From positions 1-64,000 of the forward strand of contig NZ_BAKG01000002.1 of assembly GCF_000614065.1 (NCBI RefSeq): a DNA stretch of 64,000 nt, given 5' to 3'. This document shows, in pieces, positions 37,173 through 46,666 of this stretch. The notes below the pieces were generated by a model. It was not told the origin of the DNA. It saw only the letters and a list, made by a program, of their open reading frames with translations, and did not search any database. The translations under genes were made by a program, and so were the position numbers. Position 1 is the stretch's first letter. Each line of letters starts with the position of its first letter. The DNA is from Prevotella dentasini JCM 15908. GTDB taxonomy: Bacteria > Bacteroidota > Bacteroidia > Bacteroidales > Bacteroidaceae.

Positions 37173-37434
37173 AAGTTGATTTTTTATTTGAATAATACAA
37201 TGTCTTCTTATTTCGGTACGGCAAAGTTACAAGAAAAAGGTCATATAGGGGAATTTATCCAGACCTAAAAGTGTTATTAAATATGAAAAGAAGCAACATT
37301 GTAAAGTCTATTTGATATTTAGAGTGTATTCTTGACAAGGTTGGCTTGGCAGTTTTGAATTATTTGCTTAACTTAGCAGCCTAAAGTTGGGTGTTTTGGA
37401 TGCCCGGGCTATTACTGTACCTAAAACAAGCAAT

Positions 37435-39219
37435 ATGATGAAAACTATAAACGAACGCCTCGCTGATCTCCGTGCGCTGATGAGAGAAGAAGGCATTATG
37501 GCATTTATTTTTCCAAGTACAGACCCCCATAACAGCGAATATGTAGCCGGACACTGGAAAGGACGTGAATGGATTTCGGGCTTCAACGGGTCGGCAGGAA
37601 CTGCTGTCGTAACGCTGGAGAGTGCCGCTTTGTGGACGGACTCGCGCTATTTTATCTCTGCTGCCGAACAGTTGGCAGATACGGAGTACGAACTGATGAG
37701 CTCCGTATGCTCGGAACGCCAACGGTGGAAGATTGGCTGGTACAGCAGTTGGCAGGCTATGAGAACCCCGTGGTGGGTGTGGATGGGAATGTCAACGCCT
37801 TTGCGGAAGTTTCGGAAATGATGGCGGAGCTGACGAAAAAGGCATCGTTTACCATTAGAACAGATTTAGATCCCTTGGCAAGGATATGGAGAAATCGTCC
37901 TGCCATCCCCGAAAGCCCTGTGTGTATTCATCCTTTGGAATATGCAGGCGAACCTGCAGCAGACAAAATCGGAAGAATACGGCAAAGGCTGGCCGCCTAT
38001 TGTACTGACGGACTTCTCGTTACTGCACTTGACGACATAGCGTGGACGCTCAACCTGCGTGGCAGCGACGTGCATTGCAATCCCGTCTTCGTTTCCTATT
38101 TGCTTATTTCTCCTCGAAGCGTAACGCTTTATATAAATAAGGTGAAGCTCTCGCAGGAGGTTGAAGATTACCTTGCTTCCGAACAAATAACGGTAGAGCC
38201 TTACGAGGCTGTGGCGGAAGGATTGAGGAAATACGACGGCGACAAGCTGTTGATAGACCCTGCTGCTACCAACTATACTCTGGCTACGGCAATGGATGCG
38301 GAAATGGTGGTGTATGCTGCTTCGCCTATTCCGGCAATGAAGGCTGTCAAGAACGAAGCCGAGGTGGCAGGATTCCGTGCTGCCATGATCCGGGACGGGG
38401 TGGCGATGGTGAAGTTTCTTGCATGGTTGAAACCTGCCGTTGAGGCCGGAGGCCAGACTGAACTGACGCTTGACGAGCGGTTGACGGCTCTACGGGCCGA
38501 ACAACCGCTATTCCGCGGAATATCTTTCGATACCATAGTCGGTTATGAGGCGCATGGTGCCATCGTCCATTACGAGGCGACTCCCGAGACGGATGTTCCC
38601 GTAGAGCCACGTGCTGGTGCTCATAGACAGTGGGGCGCAGTATGCAGACGGTACGACCGACATCACCCGGACAATAGCCTTGGGCGACCTCACCGACGAA
38701 CAGCGGAAGGTGTATACGCTTGTTCTGAAGGGACATATACAGCTTGACAGATGTAAGTTCCCCGTGGGTGCATGTGGTTCGCAGATAGATGCGATGGCAA
38801 GGGAGGCTATGTGGCGTGATGGATACAACTATATGCATGGTACGGGACATGGGGTGGGAAGCTATCTCAATGTACACGAAGGGCCGCATCAGATACGTAT
38901 GGAGTGGCGGCCGGCACCCATAGTGGCTGGAATGACCGTAACTGACGAGCCGGGCATCTATCTGGAAGGAAAGTTTGGAGTGCGTATAGAGAACACGCTC
39001 CTTGCCGTTCCCTATCGGACGACGGAGTTTGGCAGCTTTCTTGGGTTCGAGACGCTCACGCTTGCTCCCATTGATACTGCGCCCATTGTTATGGAAATGC
39101 TGACACCCGAGGAACGCGAGTGGCTCAATGTCTACCATCGCCGAGTCTTTGAGACGTTGTCGCCGCATCTTACAGAAATGGAGCGCGAGTGGTTGAGAGA
39201 AGCTACGAAGGCTATATAG
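37435..39219 (+). CDS. Xaa-Pro aminopeptidase (M24B), frameshifted
   Basis: Cytoplasmic metallopeptidase removing residues before proline, about 595 aa after correction. The N-terminal domain (ERLADLRALMREEGIMAFIF, GFNGSAGTAVV) is followed by a middle domain and the catalytic pita-bread fold. Metal ligands are visible in LIDSGAQYADGTTDITRT (two Asp), HGTGHGVGSYLNVHEGP (His) and TDEPGIYLEGKFGVRIENTL (two Glu). One A is missing near 37699 (ATGAGCTC for ATGAAGCTC). Two G are missing near 38613 (EPRGLVLIDSG restored). Start ATG 37435 or 37438. Confidence 0.9.
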
Positions 39220-39228
39220 TGGCTGATG

Positions 39229-39251
39229 CCGGCAGGAACGCTTCCTGCCGG
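39229..39251 (+). terminator. Hairpin after the aminopeptidase gene
   Basis: ccggcaggaa (39229-39238) pairs with ttcctgccgg (39242-39251), ten base pairs starting 10 bp after the stop. No strong T-run follows. Confidence 0.6.
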
Positions 39252-39272
39252 TACTGGGAAATCTATGTTTTT

Positions 39273-39431
39273 ATGGAAAATATACCGAAAGGATTACCCA
39301 ACCTTGTATATGAGAGGAAACAGGAACTTGTAATTACGTCTGTGAAAACGAAATACCCGGTTCGTTTACTGGGGGGGGAGTTGCAAGCCCAAGACGACAT
39401 CTTCGCAAGAAAGATGAATGTTCTTTTGTGA
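39273..39431 (+). CDS. Small ORF (52 aa) containing a run of eight G
   Basis: Begins MENIPKGLPNLVYERKQELV and ends FARKMNVLL at a TGA. A G8 run at 39371-39378 encodes the middle glycines. Such a run could make the frame switch on and off by slippage, or it may be a consensus artefact. The ORF is short, has no recognised family and may be a chance frame or gene fragment between the aminopeptidase and LRR genes. Confidence 0.25.
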   Translation: MENIPKGLPNLVYERKQELVITSVKTKYPVRLLGGELQAQDDIFARKMNVLL

Positions 39432-39468
39432 CAAGATAAATTAATTATAAACCGTAAAAGTTGAAATT

Positions 39469-41136
39469 ATGAAGAATTTGTACATTGACAAAGGAAAATT
39501 GTGTGCATCCCTATGGATTGACCTATGCAAAACAGCAAGACAAGTGGGCCAACGTTCTAAATTGCTGGCTTTTGTGATGGTGGTGTCAGTAAGTTCTTTG
39601 CACGTATGGGCACAAGAACCACTTGTTACCATAACAACGACTGACGATTCCGAATATGAAGGTTCGGTGGCGTTTACGGTAACAGGTTCGAAAGAAGATT
39701 TTGCCTCCTTGCGCATAGATGCCGGATATGGTAAAAAGCCGGCAAGCGAAGTAAACGAAGATGGCGAAATACCACTGAAAGGCAATCTTATAAGAATCTA
39801 CGGTAAGATAGAAGGACTTGTTGCGCCCATGGACAGGACATATAATGTTGCTTTTTCTGAAAATGATTGCATCAAGCAATTGTCTTTTGCCCTTAACGAA
39901 CTGCCGGAAGGAATAGACTTGTCTGCTAACAAAGCGTTGGAATATGTGAGTTTCATGGGCTGTGAAGTGCAGACTCTTGATTTTTCCAAGTTGCCCGTTA
40001 CGCTCAAGACTATTTATCTGACGGGAAATAACCTTCCGGGTGTAGACCTTTCTGGGCTTCCCAATCTTGAAACGGTCTATATAGACGATAATCCACTGAT
40101 AAGTTCTGTGGATTTTAAGGGAAACAAGAATTTGCAGCGCATAAATATATCGGGGAATCCTTTGATTGGGAGCGTGGACCTTTCGGAACAAAAGAATCTT
40201 ACAGTCTTTGAAGCATGGGACTGCGGACTTACCGACATAGACTTCTCGCATGCTGATGGTTTGGAGAGTGTTTCGCTTAGGAACAATAAGCTGAACAATA
40301 TTAAGTTTGGAAAAACGGACAATTTGCAGATACTCGATATCGCCAATAACAATATTAAAAGTCTTGAGACAGGCAAAATGCCGGAAATACAAAGTCTGAA
40401 CGTTACAGCCAACAACGAAATGGAAGTATTGGATGTGAGCAAGTGTGAATATCTCCTTTGGCTCAATGTTGATTCTACACGGATTTCCACTCTTAACCTC
40501 GCTAACTGCACAGGTTTGGAAGTGCTGACGGCCGCAATGAGCCCTTTGAAGGAGCTTGACCTGTCAAATAATCCCAGTCTTGCACAGTTGTCAATAGAAA
40601 ATTGCGGAACAATAGCAGAACTTGATATATCGGGTAAGCCCAATCTGAGGATGTTGATTGTGGCAGGAAACAAGCTCGGACAAGATGCGACGAAAAAGAT
40701 AGCCATGGACTTGCCCGACCTGACTCTGCTGCCTGATGAGTATGGGACTTGGGGAGCATTTCTTAACAATACGCTGACAGAAAAGAATCTTGTCTCAAAG
40801 GAAAGTGTCAGAATAGCAAAGTCCAAAGGATGGGATGTCGTTGCACGAAACGGAAATGATGAGTTTGAAGACTATGAAGGTGTAGATACAGGTCTTGAAA
40901 AGGCAATGGCAAGCCCGACAAAGAAACTGAGAGTGATGTGTTCTGATAATTGTATAAGTATCGAAAATCTGCCACAAGGCTATCGCAAAGAGGTGAACTT
41001 ATTCGATGCGAGCGGAAGAAAGATTTCTTCTGCCGTAACGGACAATACTTCTATTAGCTTTAGATTGCAGCCTGTTATGAAAGATTTTGTAATAGTAGAG
41101 TGTAACGGGGTAACGGCAAAGGGAATTATCCGATAG
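39469..41136 (+). CDS. Leucine-rich-repeat surface protein with type IX-like C-terminal domain
   Basis: 555-aa secreted protein. Its N-terminus is long and charged (MKNLYIDKGKLCASLWIDLC) before the hydrophobic signal core SKLLAFVMVVSVSSLHVWAQ. Residues 130-420 are short LRRs of the internalin/BspA sort, such as LKTIYLTGNNLPGVDLSGLP, NLQRINISGNPLIGSVDLS and KELDLSNNPSLAQLSIENC. The last 80 residues (VNLFDASGRKISSAV, then FVIVECNGVTAKGIIR) match the general pattern of type A type IX sorting domains. The frame is intact. It has its own terminator at 41146. The likely role is cell-surface binding; the ligand is unknown. Confidence 0.87.
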   Translation: MKNLYIDKGKLCASLWIDLCKTARQVGQRSKLLAFVMVVSVSSLHVWAQEPLVTITTTDDSEYEGSVAFTVTGSKEDFASLRIDAGYGKKPASEVNEDGEIPLKGNLIRIYGKIEGLVAPMDRTYNVAFSENDCIKQLSFALNELPEGIDLSANKALEYVSFMGCEVQTLDFSKLPVTLKTIYLTGNNLPGVDLSGLPNLETVYIDDNPLISSVDFKGNKNLQRINISGNPLIGSVDLSEQKNLTVFEAWDCGLTDIDFSHADGLESVSLRNNKLNNIKFGKTDNLQILDIANNNIKSLETGKMPEIQSLNVTANNEMEVLDVSKCEYLLWLNVDSTRISTLNLANCTGLEVLTAAMSPLKELDLSNNPSLAQLSIENCGTIAELDISGKPNLRMLIVAGNKLGQDATKKIAMDLPDLTLLPDEYGTWGAFLNNTLTEKNLVSKESVRIAKSKGWDVVARNGNDEFEDYEGVDTGLEKAMASPTKKLRVMCSDNCISIENLPQGYRKEVNLFDASGRKISSAVTDNTSISFRLQPVMKDFVIVECNGVTAKGIIR

Positions 41137-41145
41137 TCTAATATC

Positions 41146-41190
41146 AGTAAGAGATGGAATTAATGGCTATATTGCCGTCCATCTCTTACT
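41146..41190 (+). terminator. Terminator of the LRR gene at 39469
   Basis: agtaagagatgga (41146-41158) pairs with tccatctcttact (41178-41190), followed by CTTTATTT. Confidence 0.85.
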
Positions 41191-41215
41191 CTTTATTTAG
41201 AAAAAAGCATAAAAC

Positions 41216-41247
41216 TTTGGCAGTTAGGAAAATAAACTGTAATTTTG
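41216..41247 (+). promoter_or_regulatory. Promoter of rpsU
   Basis: TTTG at 41216-41219 and TAATTTTG at 41240-41247, spaced by 20 bp, about 65 bp before the rpsU ATG. Confidence 0.7.
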
Positions 41248-41313
41248 CAGCCACTAATGTGGTATCTTACCCTTTAGTTCATTTTCAACAATTAAACAAT
41301 TAAAACAAAAAGC

Positions 41314-41505
41314 ATGATTATTGTACCAGTAAAGGACGGTGAGAACATCGAAAGAGCACTGAAGAAGTTTAAGAGAAAGTTTGAGAAGACAGGCGTAGTG
41401 AAGGAACTCCGCGCACGCCAACAGTTCGACAAACCTTCTGTTAAGAAGCGCTTGAAGATGGAGCACGCTGTTTACGTACAGCATCTTCGCGACGCAGAAG
41501 AATAA
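41314..41505 (+). CDS. rpsU: Ribosomal protein bS21
   Basis: 63-aa small-subunit protein: MIIVPVKDGENIERALKKFK, then REKs of the family as FEKTGVVKELRARQQFDKPS, and a basic tail. Family length and sequence fit. It lies 75 bp before xerC and likely shares its transcript, an arrangement I recall from Bacteroidetes. Confidence 0.95.
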   Translation: MIIVPVKDGENIERALKKFKRKFEKTGVVKELRARQQFDKPSVKKRLKMEHAVYVQHLRDAEE

Positions 41506-41580
41506 AAAACTGCGTGAAAAATTTGGTAGTTTGAATAAATTTCCGTAAATTCGTTGCCGAAACAATTGAGCAGCGTGCTG

Positions 41581-42459
41581 ATGATTGAACGGTTTCTTGA
41601 GTATCTTCGGTTAGAGCGGAACTATTCGCCACGGACGATAGATGGATACGGAAAAGACTTGAACGAGTTTGAGTCTTTTTTCAAGAATTTGGACAATTAT
41701 CTCTCTTGGGAAACGGTAGACTCTGACGTCATCCGCGATTGGATGGTGCACATGATGGATAAGGGGAATACTGCGACGTCGGTGAACCGAAGGCTGAGTG
41801 CTTTACGGTCCTTTTACAAATACGCACTGAAACGGAAGTTTGTTGAGGTTGACCCTGCCCATGGTGTTCAGGGGCCGAAGAACAAAAGCCCATTGCCGCA
41901 ATTCCTTAAGGAGTCGGAGATGGACAGGCTTCTTGACCCGAAAATGTGGACAGATTCTTATAAGGATATTCTCGCGCGTACATTAATATTAATGTTTTAC
42001 GAGACGGGAATGAGACTTTCAGAATTGACTGGACTGAATTGTCAAGATGTTGATTGTTTAGCCCGAAACGTCAAAGTAACAGGCAAGAGAGACAAGCAGC
42101 GCATTATCCCGTTCGGTGAAGAACTTGACAGAGAGTTGAGGGTGTACAGCCAGCGGCGTGATGTTGAGATAGGCAAACAGGCAGAAGCTTTCTTTCTTAC
42201 AGCTAAGGGAGAACGAATGACAGGTGCTCAGGTGAGGGCTATCGTGCGGAGGCAACTAGCACGTGTGTCAACCTTGAAGAAGAAAAGTCCTCATGTGCTT
42301 CGCCATACCTTTGCTACAGCAATGCTCAATCACGAAGCAGGATTGGAAAGCGTGAAGAAACTGCTTGGGCATGAGAGTCTCTCAACGACAGAGATTTACA
42401 CGCATACAACTTTTGAGCAGTTGAAGAAAGTCTATAAAAATGCCCACCCAAGGGCGTAA
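41581..42459 (+). CDS. xerC: Tyrosine recombinase XerC
   Basis: 292-aa site-specific recombinase that resolves chromosome dimers at dif. The N-terminal SAM-like domain (FLEYLRLERNYSPRTIDGYG) is followed by the catalytic domain. The first arginine is in YETGMRLSELTGL, then SPHVLRHTFATAML (HxxR) and LLGHESLSTTEIYTHTT with the nucleophilic tyrosine. ATG 41581 is chosen; the open frame extends back to 41554 with non-ATG codons. Normal length, intact. Stop 25 bp before hpf. Confidence 0.93.
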   Translation: MIERFLEYLRLERNYSPRTIDGYGKDLNEFESFFKNLDNYLSWETVDSDVIRDWMVHMMDKGNTATSVNRRLSALRSFYKYALKRKFVEVDPAHGVQGPKNKSPLPQFLKESEMDRLLDPKMWTDSYKDILARTLILMFYETGMRLSELTGLNCQDVDCLARNVKVTGKRDKQRIIPFGEELDRELRVYSQRRDVEIGKQAEAFFLTAKGERMTGAQVRAIVRRQLARVSTLKKKSPHVLRHTFATAMLNHEAGLESVKKLLGHESLSTTEIYTHTTFEQLKKVYKNAHPRA

Positions 42460-42484
42460 ACCTTATTAAATTACGGAGGTAACT

Positions 42485-42784
42485 ATGGAAATTAAGATTC
42501 AGTCGATACATTTCGACACTACCGAGAAATTGGAGACCTTTATCAACAAGAAGGTCGAGAAGTTAGAAAAGTCTTACGAGGACATTCAGAAAGTAGAGGT
42601 GCAATTGAAGGTGGAGAAACCTGCCACAGCATTAAATAAGACAACCAGTCTGACCGTAACGGCTCCGGGTAACACTTTTTTTGTAGAAAAGACCTGTGAT
42701 ACGTTTGAAGAAGGGGTTGACTTGTGTTTGGATGCTATGAAGGTTCAGCTTACCAAGTTTAAGGAAAAGCAGAGAAAACATTGA
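42485..42784 (+). CDS. hpf: Ribosome hibernation-promoting factor (HPF/RaiA family)
   Basis: 99-aa short-form factor: MEIKIQSIHFDTTEKLETFI, KKVEKLEKSYEDIQKVEVQL, and CDTFEEGVDLCLDAMKVQLT. It binds the small ribosomal subunit and silences ribosomes in stationary phase. There is no C-terminal extension, so it is the short type. The start is preceded by ggaggtaact, a rare clear Shine-Dalgarno-like site for this group. It follows xerC in what looks like one operon with rpsU. Confidence 0.93.
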   Translation: MEIKIQSIHFDTTEKLETFINKKVEKLEKSYEDIQKVEVQLKVEKPATALNKTTSLTVTAPGNTFFVEKTCDTFEEGVDLCLDAMKVQLTKFKEKQRKH

Positions 42785-42801
42785 AAAAAGTTTCCGATTT
42801 T

Positions 42802-42833
42802 TTTGGAAGATAAAAAATAAAGCAGTATCTTTG
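42802..42833 (+). promoter_or_regulatory. Promoter of the tRNA-tuf cluster
   Basis: TTTG at 42802-42805 and TATCTTTG at 42826-42833, spaced by 20 bp, about 50 bp before the first tRNA. Confidence 0.75.
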
Positions 42834-42885
42834 CAGCCGTTTTACGACAAGTGTGTTGATGCTCCGCCAAGCGGCTGCAAAGACT

Positions 42886-42959
42886 GCCTCTTTAGCTCAG
42901 TTGGCCAGAGCACGTGATTTGTAATCTCGGGGTCGTTGGTTCGAATCCGACAAGAGGCT
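42886..42959 (+). tRNA. tRNA-Thr (anticodon TGT)
   Basis: Acceptor gcctctt pairs with aagaggc, the D arm is gctc/gagc, the T loop is ttcgaat, and the anticodon loop is tttgtaa. The anticodon stem cgtga/tctcg has a central T-T mismatch. No CCA is encoded. Confidence 0.93.
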
Positions 42960-42981
42960 CTTCTGTTGTAAAGAGACAAAC

Positions 42982-43063
42982 GGGTAGTTTCCAGAGTGGC
43001 CAAATGGGGCAGACTGTAAATCTGCTGCTTCTAGCTTCGGTGGTTCGAATCCATCACTACCCA
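42982..43063 (+). tRNA. tRNA-Tyr (anticodon GTA)
   Basis: Acceptor gggtagt pairs with actaccc. The anticodon is GTA in ctgtaaa. The long variable arm (gcttctagcttc region) is typical of bacterial tRNA-Tyr. 82 nt. Confidence 0.94.
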
Positions 43064-43103
43064 CACTAAACAACGGTTTTTCATTCTTTTGAATTGCCGA
43101 TTT

Positions 43104-43176
43104 GCGGAAATAGCTCAGTTGATAGAGCACTAGCCTTCCAAGCTGGGGGTCGCGGGTTTGAGCCCCGTTTTCCGCT
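43104..43176 (+). tRNA. tRNA-Gly (anticodon TCC)
   Basis: Acceptor gcggaaa pairs with tttccgc. The anticodon is TCC in the loop cttccaa, and the T arm is gcggg/ccccg around tttgag. 73 nt. Confidence 0.93.
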
Positions 43177-43184
43177 CAAGGTTT

Positions 43185-43256
<72 letters not shown>

Positions 43257-43340
43257 CACGTTTCGTGTCAGTTCTATATTTAGTTCTGGAGAAAAACAAG
43301 AAATAACATTGATAATTCATTAATAATAAAATAACAAGCT

Positions 43341-44531
43341 ATGGCTAAAGAGACATTTCAGCGTACCAAGCCGCATGTTAACATTGGTACCATCGGTCAC
43401 GTAGACCACGGTAAGACTACTTTGACAGCTGCCATTTCTAAGGTTCTTTCTGAGAAGGGATTCGGCAACCAGGAAATTAAGTCTTTCGACCAGATTGATA
43501 ACGCTCCTGAAGAGAAAGAGCGTGGTATCACTATCAACTCTTCTCACATTGAGTATGAAACTGAAAAGCGTCACTACGCACACGTAGACTGCCCGGGTCA
43601 CGCTGACTATGTGAAGAACATGGTAACTGGTGCTGCCCAAATGGACGGTGCTATCTTGGTTGTAGCTGCTACTGATGGTCCTATGCCTCAGACACGTGAA
43701 CACGTTCTGCTCGCTCGTCAGGTAAACGTACCTCGTTTGGTTGTATTCCTGAATAAGTGCGATATGGTTGAGGATGAGGAAATGCTCGAACTTGTTGAAA
43801 TGGAAGTTCGTGAAATCCTTGAGCAGTATGAGTTTGAAGAGGATACTCCGATTGTTCGTGGTTCTGCCCTTGGAGCACTGAACGGTGTTGACAAGTGGGT
43901 GGAGAAGGTAGTAGAGTTGATGAATATCGTTGACGAATGGGTTCAGGAACCTCCACGTGCTACCGATAAGCCATTCCTGATGCCTATTGAGGACGTGTTC
44001 TCCATCACTGGTCGTGGTACTGTAGCTACAGGCCGTATTGAGACTGGTGTTATCCACGTAGGCGACGAGGTTGAGTTGCTCGGTCTTGGCGAGGATAAGA
44101 AGTCTGTTGTTACAGGCGTTGAGATGTTCCGTAAACTCCTTGACGAAGGTCAGGCTGGCGATAATGTAGGTCTTCTCCTCCGTGGTATTGACAAGGCAGA
44201 AATCAAGCGTGGTATGGTATTGTGCCATCCGGGGCAGATTAAGCCGTTTAAGAAGTTCAAGGCTTCTGTTTATATCCTAAAGAAAGAGGAAGGTGGTCGT
44301 CATACTCCATTCGGTAATAAGTATCGCCCTCAGTTCTACCTCCGTACTATGGATTGTACTGGTGAGATTTCTTTGCCGGAAGGCGTAGAAATGGTTATGC
44401 CGGGCGATAACGTAGAAATCACTGTTGATTTGATTTATGCTGTAGCCTTGAATAAGGGTCTTCGTTTCGCTATCCGTGAAGGTGGTCGAACTGTAGGATC
44501 TGGTCAGATTACAGAGGTTTACGAAGACTAA
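43341..44531 (+). CDS. tuf: Elongation factor Tu
   Basis: 396-aa GTPase that delivers aminoacyl-tRNA to the ribosome. The P-loop is in [15 protein letters not shown], then [33 protein letters not shown] and [13 protein letters not shown]. Domains 2 and 3 end [15 protein letters not shown]. Frame intact. Codon use is strongly biased to the T-ending set of highly expressed genes. It is embedded in the tRNA cluster, with tRNA-Trp and secE behind it. Confidence 0.98.
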   Translation: MAKETFQRTKPHVNIGTIGHVDHGKTTLTAAISKVLSEKGFGNQEIKSFDQIDNAPEEKERGITINSSHIEYETEKRHYAHVDCPGHADYVKNMVTGAAQMDGAILVVAATDGPMPQTREHVLLARQVNVPRLVVFLNKCDMVEDEEMLELVEMEVREILEQYEFEEDTPIVRGSALGALNGVDKWVEKVVELMNIVDEWVQEPPRATDKPFLMPIEDVFSITGRGTVATGRIETGVIHVGDEVELLGLGEDKKSVVTGVEMFRKLLDEGQAGDNVGLLLRGIDKAEIKRGMVLCHPGQIKPFKKFKASVYILKKEEGGRHTPFGNKYRPQFYLRTMDCTGEISLPEGVEMVMPGDNVEITVDLIYAVALNKGLRFAIREGGRTVGSGQITEVYED

Positions 44532-44549
44532 TTCTTCAAACTAAATATA

Positions 44550-44575
44550 GAAAGTTCCCATTAAGTGGGAACTTC
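44550..44575 (+). terminator. Hairpin between tuf and tRNA-Trp
   Basis: gaaagttccca (44550-44560) pairs with tgggaactt (44566-44574) around loop ttaag. It could be a partial terminator or a processing site releasing the tRNA. Confidence 0.6.
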
Positions 44576-44578
44576 TAT

Positions 44579-44651
44579 ACGGGTTTAGCTCAGTTGGTAG
44601 AGCACTGGTCTCCAAAACCAGGTGTCGAGGGTTCGAGTCCTTCAACCCGTG
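44579..44651 (+). tRNA. tRNA-Trp (anticodon CCA)
   Basis: Acceptor acgggtt pairs with aacccgt. The anticodon is CCA in ctccaaa, the stem ctggt/accag, the T loop ttcgagt and the discriminator G. It lies 15 bp before secE. Confidence 0.95.
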
Positions 44652-44666
44652 CAAAAAGAAGATAAT

Positions 44667-44870
44667 ATGTTTAAAAGGATTATAACTTATATAGTTAATT
44701 ACTGCAAGGATTGCTACGACGAACTTGCGCATAAGACCACATGGCCCTCACGTGGCGAACTTACACATAGTGCAATGGTTGTATTATCTGCTTCCCTTAT
44801 CATTGCCCTTGTTGTCTTCGCATTTGATTTTGTATCACAACACGTGATGGAGTTTGTCTATCCTCAATAA
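44667..44870 (+). CDS. secE: Preprotein translocase subunit SecE
   Basis: 67-aa single-helix SecE. The amphipathic cytoplasmic part (YCKDCYDELAHKTTWPSRGE, with the family's TWPSR) is followed by a membrane helix (SAMVVLSASLIIALVVFAFD). It stabilises SecY in the translocon. The ATG lies just after tRNA-Trp. Its 3' end is 16 bp before nusG. Confidence 0.94.
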   Translation: MFKRIITYIVNYCKDCYDELAHKTTWPSRGELTHSAMVVLSASLIIALVVFAFDFVSQHVMEFVYPQ

Positions 44871-44886
44871 ACGTATAGGTAAGGAA

Positions 44887-45432
44887 ATGGCTGATACAGA
44901 TATGAAATGGTATGTACTTCGTGCTATCAGTGGTAAGGAGGCAAAGGTAAAGGAATATATCGATGCTGAATTGCGACAGAATCCGAAGTTGGCTGACCGT
45001 GTCTCGGAGGTTTTATTGCCTATGGAGAGCCACGCCAGTATCCGTAATGGCAAACGAGTTGTTACCGAGAAGTTGAGTCTTCCCGGTTATGTGCTTGTTA
45101 AGGCTGCTATGACACCAGAAATTGCATCTGCATTGCGTTTCATGCCTAACGTTCTTGGCTTCTTAGGTGGCATGTCGGAGCCTTCTCCGGTGCGTCAGGC
45201 AGATATCAATCGTCTGTTGGGCAATATGGAGGAGACGGAACTGGACGATGTTCAAGATGTTCCGTACACTGTCGGAGAATCGGTAAAGGTTACCGATGGC
45301 CCGTTCAGTGGATTCCATGGCGTCATTGAGGAAGTAAGTGCGGATAAACATAAGCTGAAGGTTATGGTGATGATTTTTGGTCGCCAGAATCCTTTAGAAT
45401 TGAGTTTTATGCAAGTTGCAAAAGAAGAGTAA
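44887..45432 (+). CDS. nusG: Transcription antitermination/elongation factor NusG
   Basis: 181-aa factor linking RNA polymerase with the ribosome. The NGN domain starts MKWYVLRAISGKEAKVKEYI. The KOW motif reads VGESVKVTDGPFSGFHGVIE. It has normal architecture, with about 30 acidic linker residues between the domains. The frame extends to 44854, inside secE, but ATG 44887 gives the family N-terminus. Confidence 0.95.
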   Translation: MADTDMKWYVLRAISGKEAKVKEYIDAELRQNPKLADRVSEVLLPMESHASIRNGKRVVTEKLSLPGYVLVKAAMTPEIASALRFMPNVLGFLGGMSEPSPVRQADINRLLGNMEETELDDVQDVPYTVGESVKVTDGPFSGFHGVIEEVSADKHKLKVMVMIFGRQNPLELSFMQVAKEE

Positions 45433-45493
45433 TTATTGTTACGGATAGTTCTCTTTCTTTTATAATAATCAATTTTTAATATTAACAAACGAA

Positions 45494-45934
45494 ATGGCTA
45501 AAGAAGTTGCTGGATTAATCAAATTACAGATTAAAGGTGGCGCTGCAAATCCTTCCCCCCCTGTAGGCCCGGCTTTGGGTTCTAAGGGTATCAATATTAT
45601 GGGGTTCTGCAAGGAATTCAATGCCCGTACCCAGGATAAGGCTGGTAAAGTTCTTCCAGTCGTCATCACATACTACAACGACAAGTCGTTCAGCTTTGTC
45701 ATCAAGACTCCTCCTGCCGCTGTTCAGCTGATGGAGGCTGCTAAGGTGAAAGGTGGTTCTGGCGAGCCAAACCGCAAGAAAGTTGCATCTGTAACTTGGG
45801 AGCAGGTAAGGACTATTGCCGAAGACAAAATGCCGGATCTTAATTGTTTTACGGTTGAGAGTGCAATGAAGCTCATCGCTGGTACCGCACGTAGTATGGG
45901 TATCGCTGTAAAAGGGGACTTCCCTGGTAAATAA
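45494..45934 (+). CDS. rplK: Ribosomal protein uL11
   Basis: 146-aa protein of the GTPase-associated centre: [38 protein letters not shown] and [16 protein letters not shown]. Complete, 61 bp after nusG, in the usual L11-L1-L10-L7/L12 order. Confidence 0.97.
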   Translation: MAKEVAGLIKLQIKGGAANPSPPVGPALGSKGINIMGFCKEFNARTQDKAGKVLPVVITYYNDKSFSFVIKTPPAAVQLMEAAKVKGGSGEPNRKKVASVTWEQVRTIAEDKMPDLNCFTVESAMKLIAGTARSMGIAVKGDFPGK

Positions 45935-45955
45935 TTTTAAACTTCAAAAGTAAAA

Positions 45956-46648
45956 ATGAGTAAACTGACAAAAAATCAGAAATCAGTAGCTGAGAAGGTT
46001 GAAGCAGGGAAGGCATATACATTGGAAGAGGCTTCTAAGTTGGTAAAGGATATTACTACTACCAAGTTTGATGCTTCTGTTGATATTGATATGCGGTTGG
46101 GAGTTGACCCTCGCAAGGCGAATCAAATGGTTCGTGGCGTTGTGTCTTTGCCTAACGGTACCGGTAAGATAACTCGCGTTCTCTGCCTCTGTACTCCTGA
46201 TCAGGAAGCTGCCGCTAAGGAAGCTGGTGCTGATTACGTTGGTCTTGATGAATATGTTGAAAAGATCAAGAGCGGCTGGACAGATATTGATGTAATTATT
46301 ACGATGCCGTCTTGCATGGGTAAGATTGGACCTTTGGGTCGTGTACTCGGTCCCCGTGGTTTGATGCCGAACCCTAAGAGTGGTACTGTAACAATGGATG
46401 TTGCCAAGGCAGTTAAAGAAGTAAAGCAGGGTAAGATTGACTTCAAGGTTGACAAGTCCGGTATTATCCATACTTCAATAGGAAAGGTCAGCATGACCCC
46501 GGAGCAGATTCTCGGCAATGCCAAGGAGTTTATCTCTACGGTTATTAAATTGAAGCCAGCTGCTGCTAAAGGTACATATATCAAGAGTATCTTTATTTCG
46601 AGCACAATGAGTAAGGGTATCAAGATTGATCCTAAATCAGCTGAATAA
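45956..46648 (+). CDS. rplA: Ribosomal protein uL1
   Basis: 230-aa L1-stalk protein and probable translational regulator of its own operon. It carries [20 protein letters not shown] and the family signature [20 protein letters not shown]. The frame is complete and 21 bp after rplK. Confidence 0.97.
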   Translation: MSKLTKNQKSVAEKVEAGKAYTLEEASKLVKDITTTKFDASVDIDMRLGVDPRKANQMVRGVVSLPNGTGKITRVLCLCTPDQEAAAKEAGADYVGLDEYVEKIKSGWTDIDVIITMPSCMGKIGPLGRVLGPRGLMPNPKSGTVTMDVAKAVKEVKQGKIDFKVDKSGIIHTSIGKVSMTPEQILGNAKEFISTVIKLKPAAAKGTYIKSIFISSTMSKGIKIDPKSAE

Positions 46649-46666
46649 CTCTAAAAGTTTTGTAAA

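Noticed and set aside
38611-39219. Separate peptidase gene starting at GTG 38611
   Set aside because: It begins inside the catalytic domain; restoring two G joins it to the upstream part of the same aminopeptidase.
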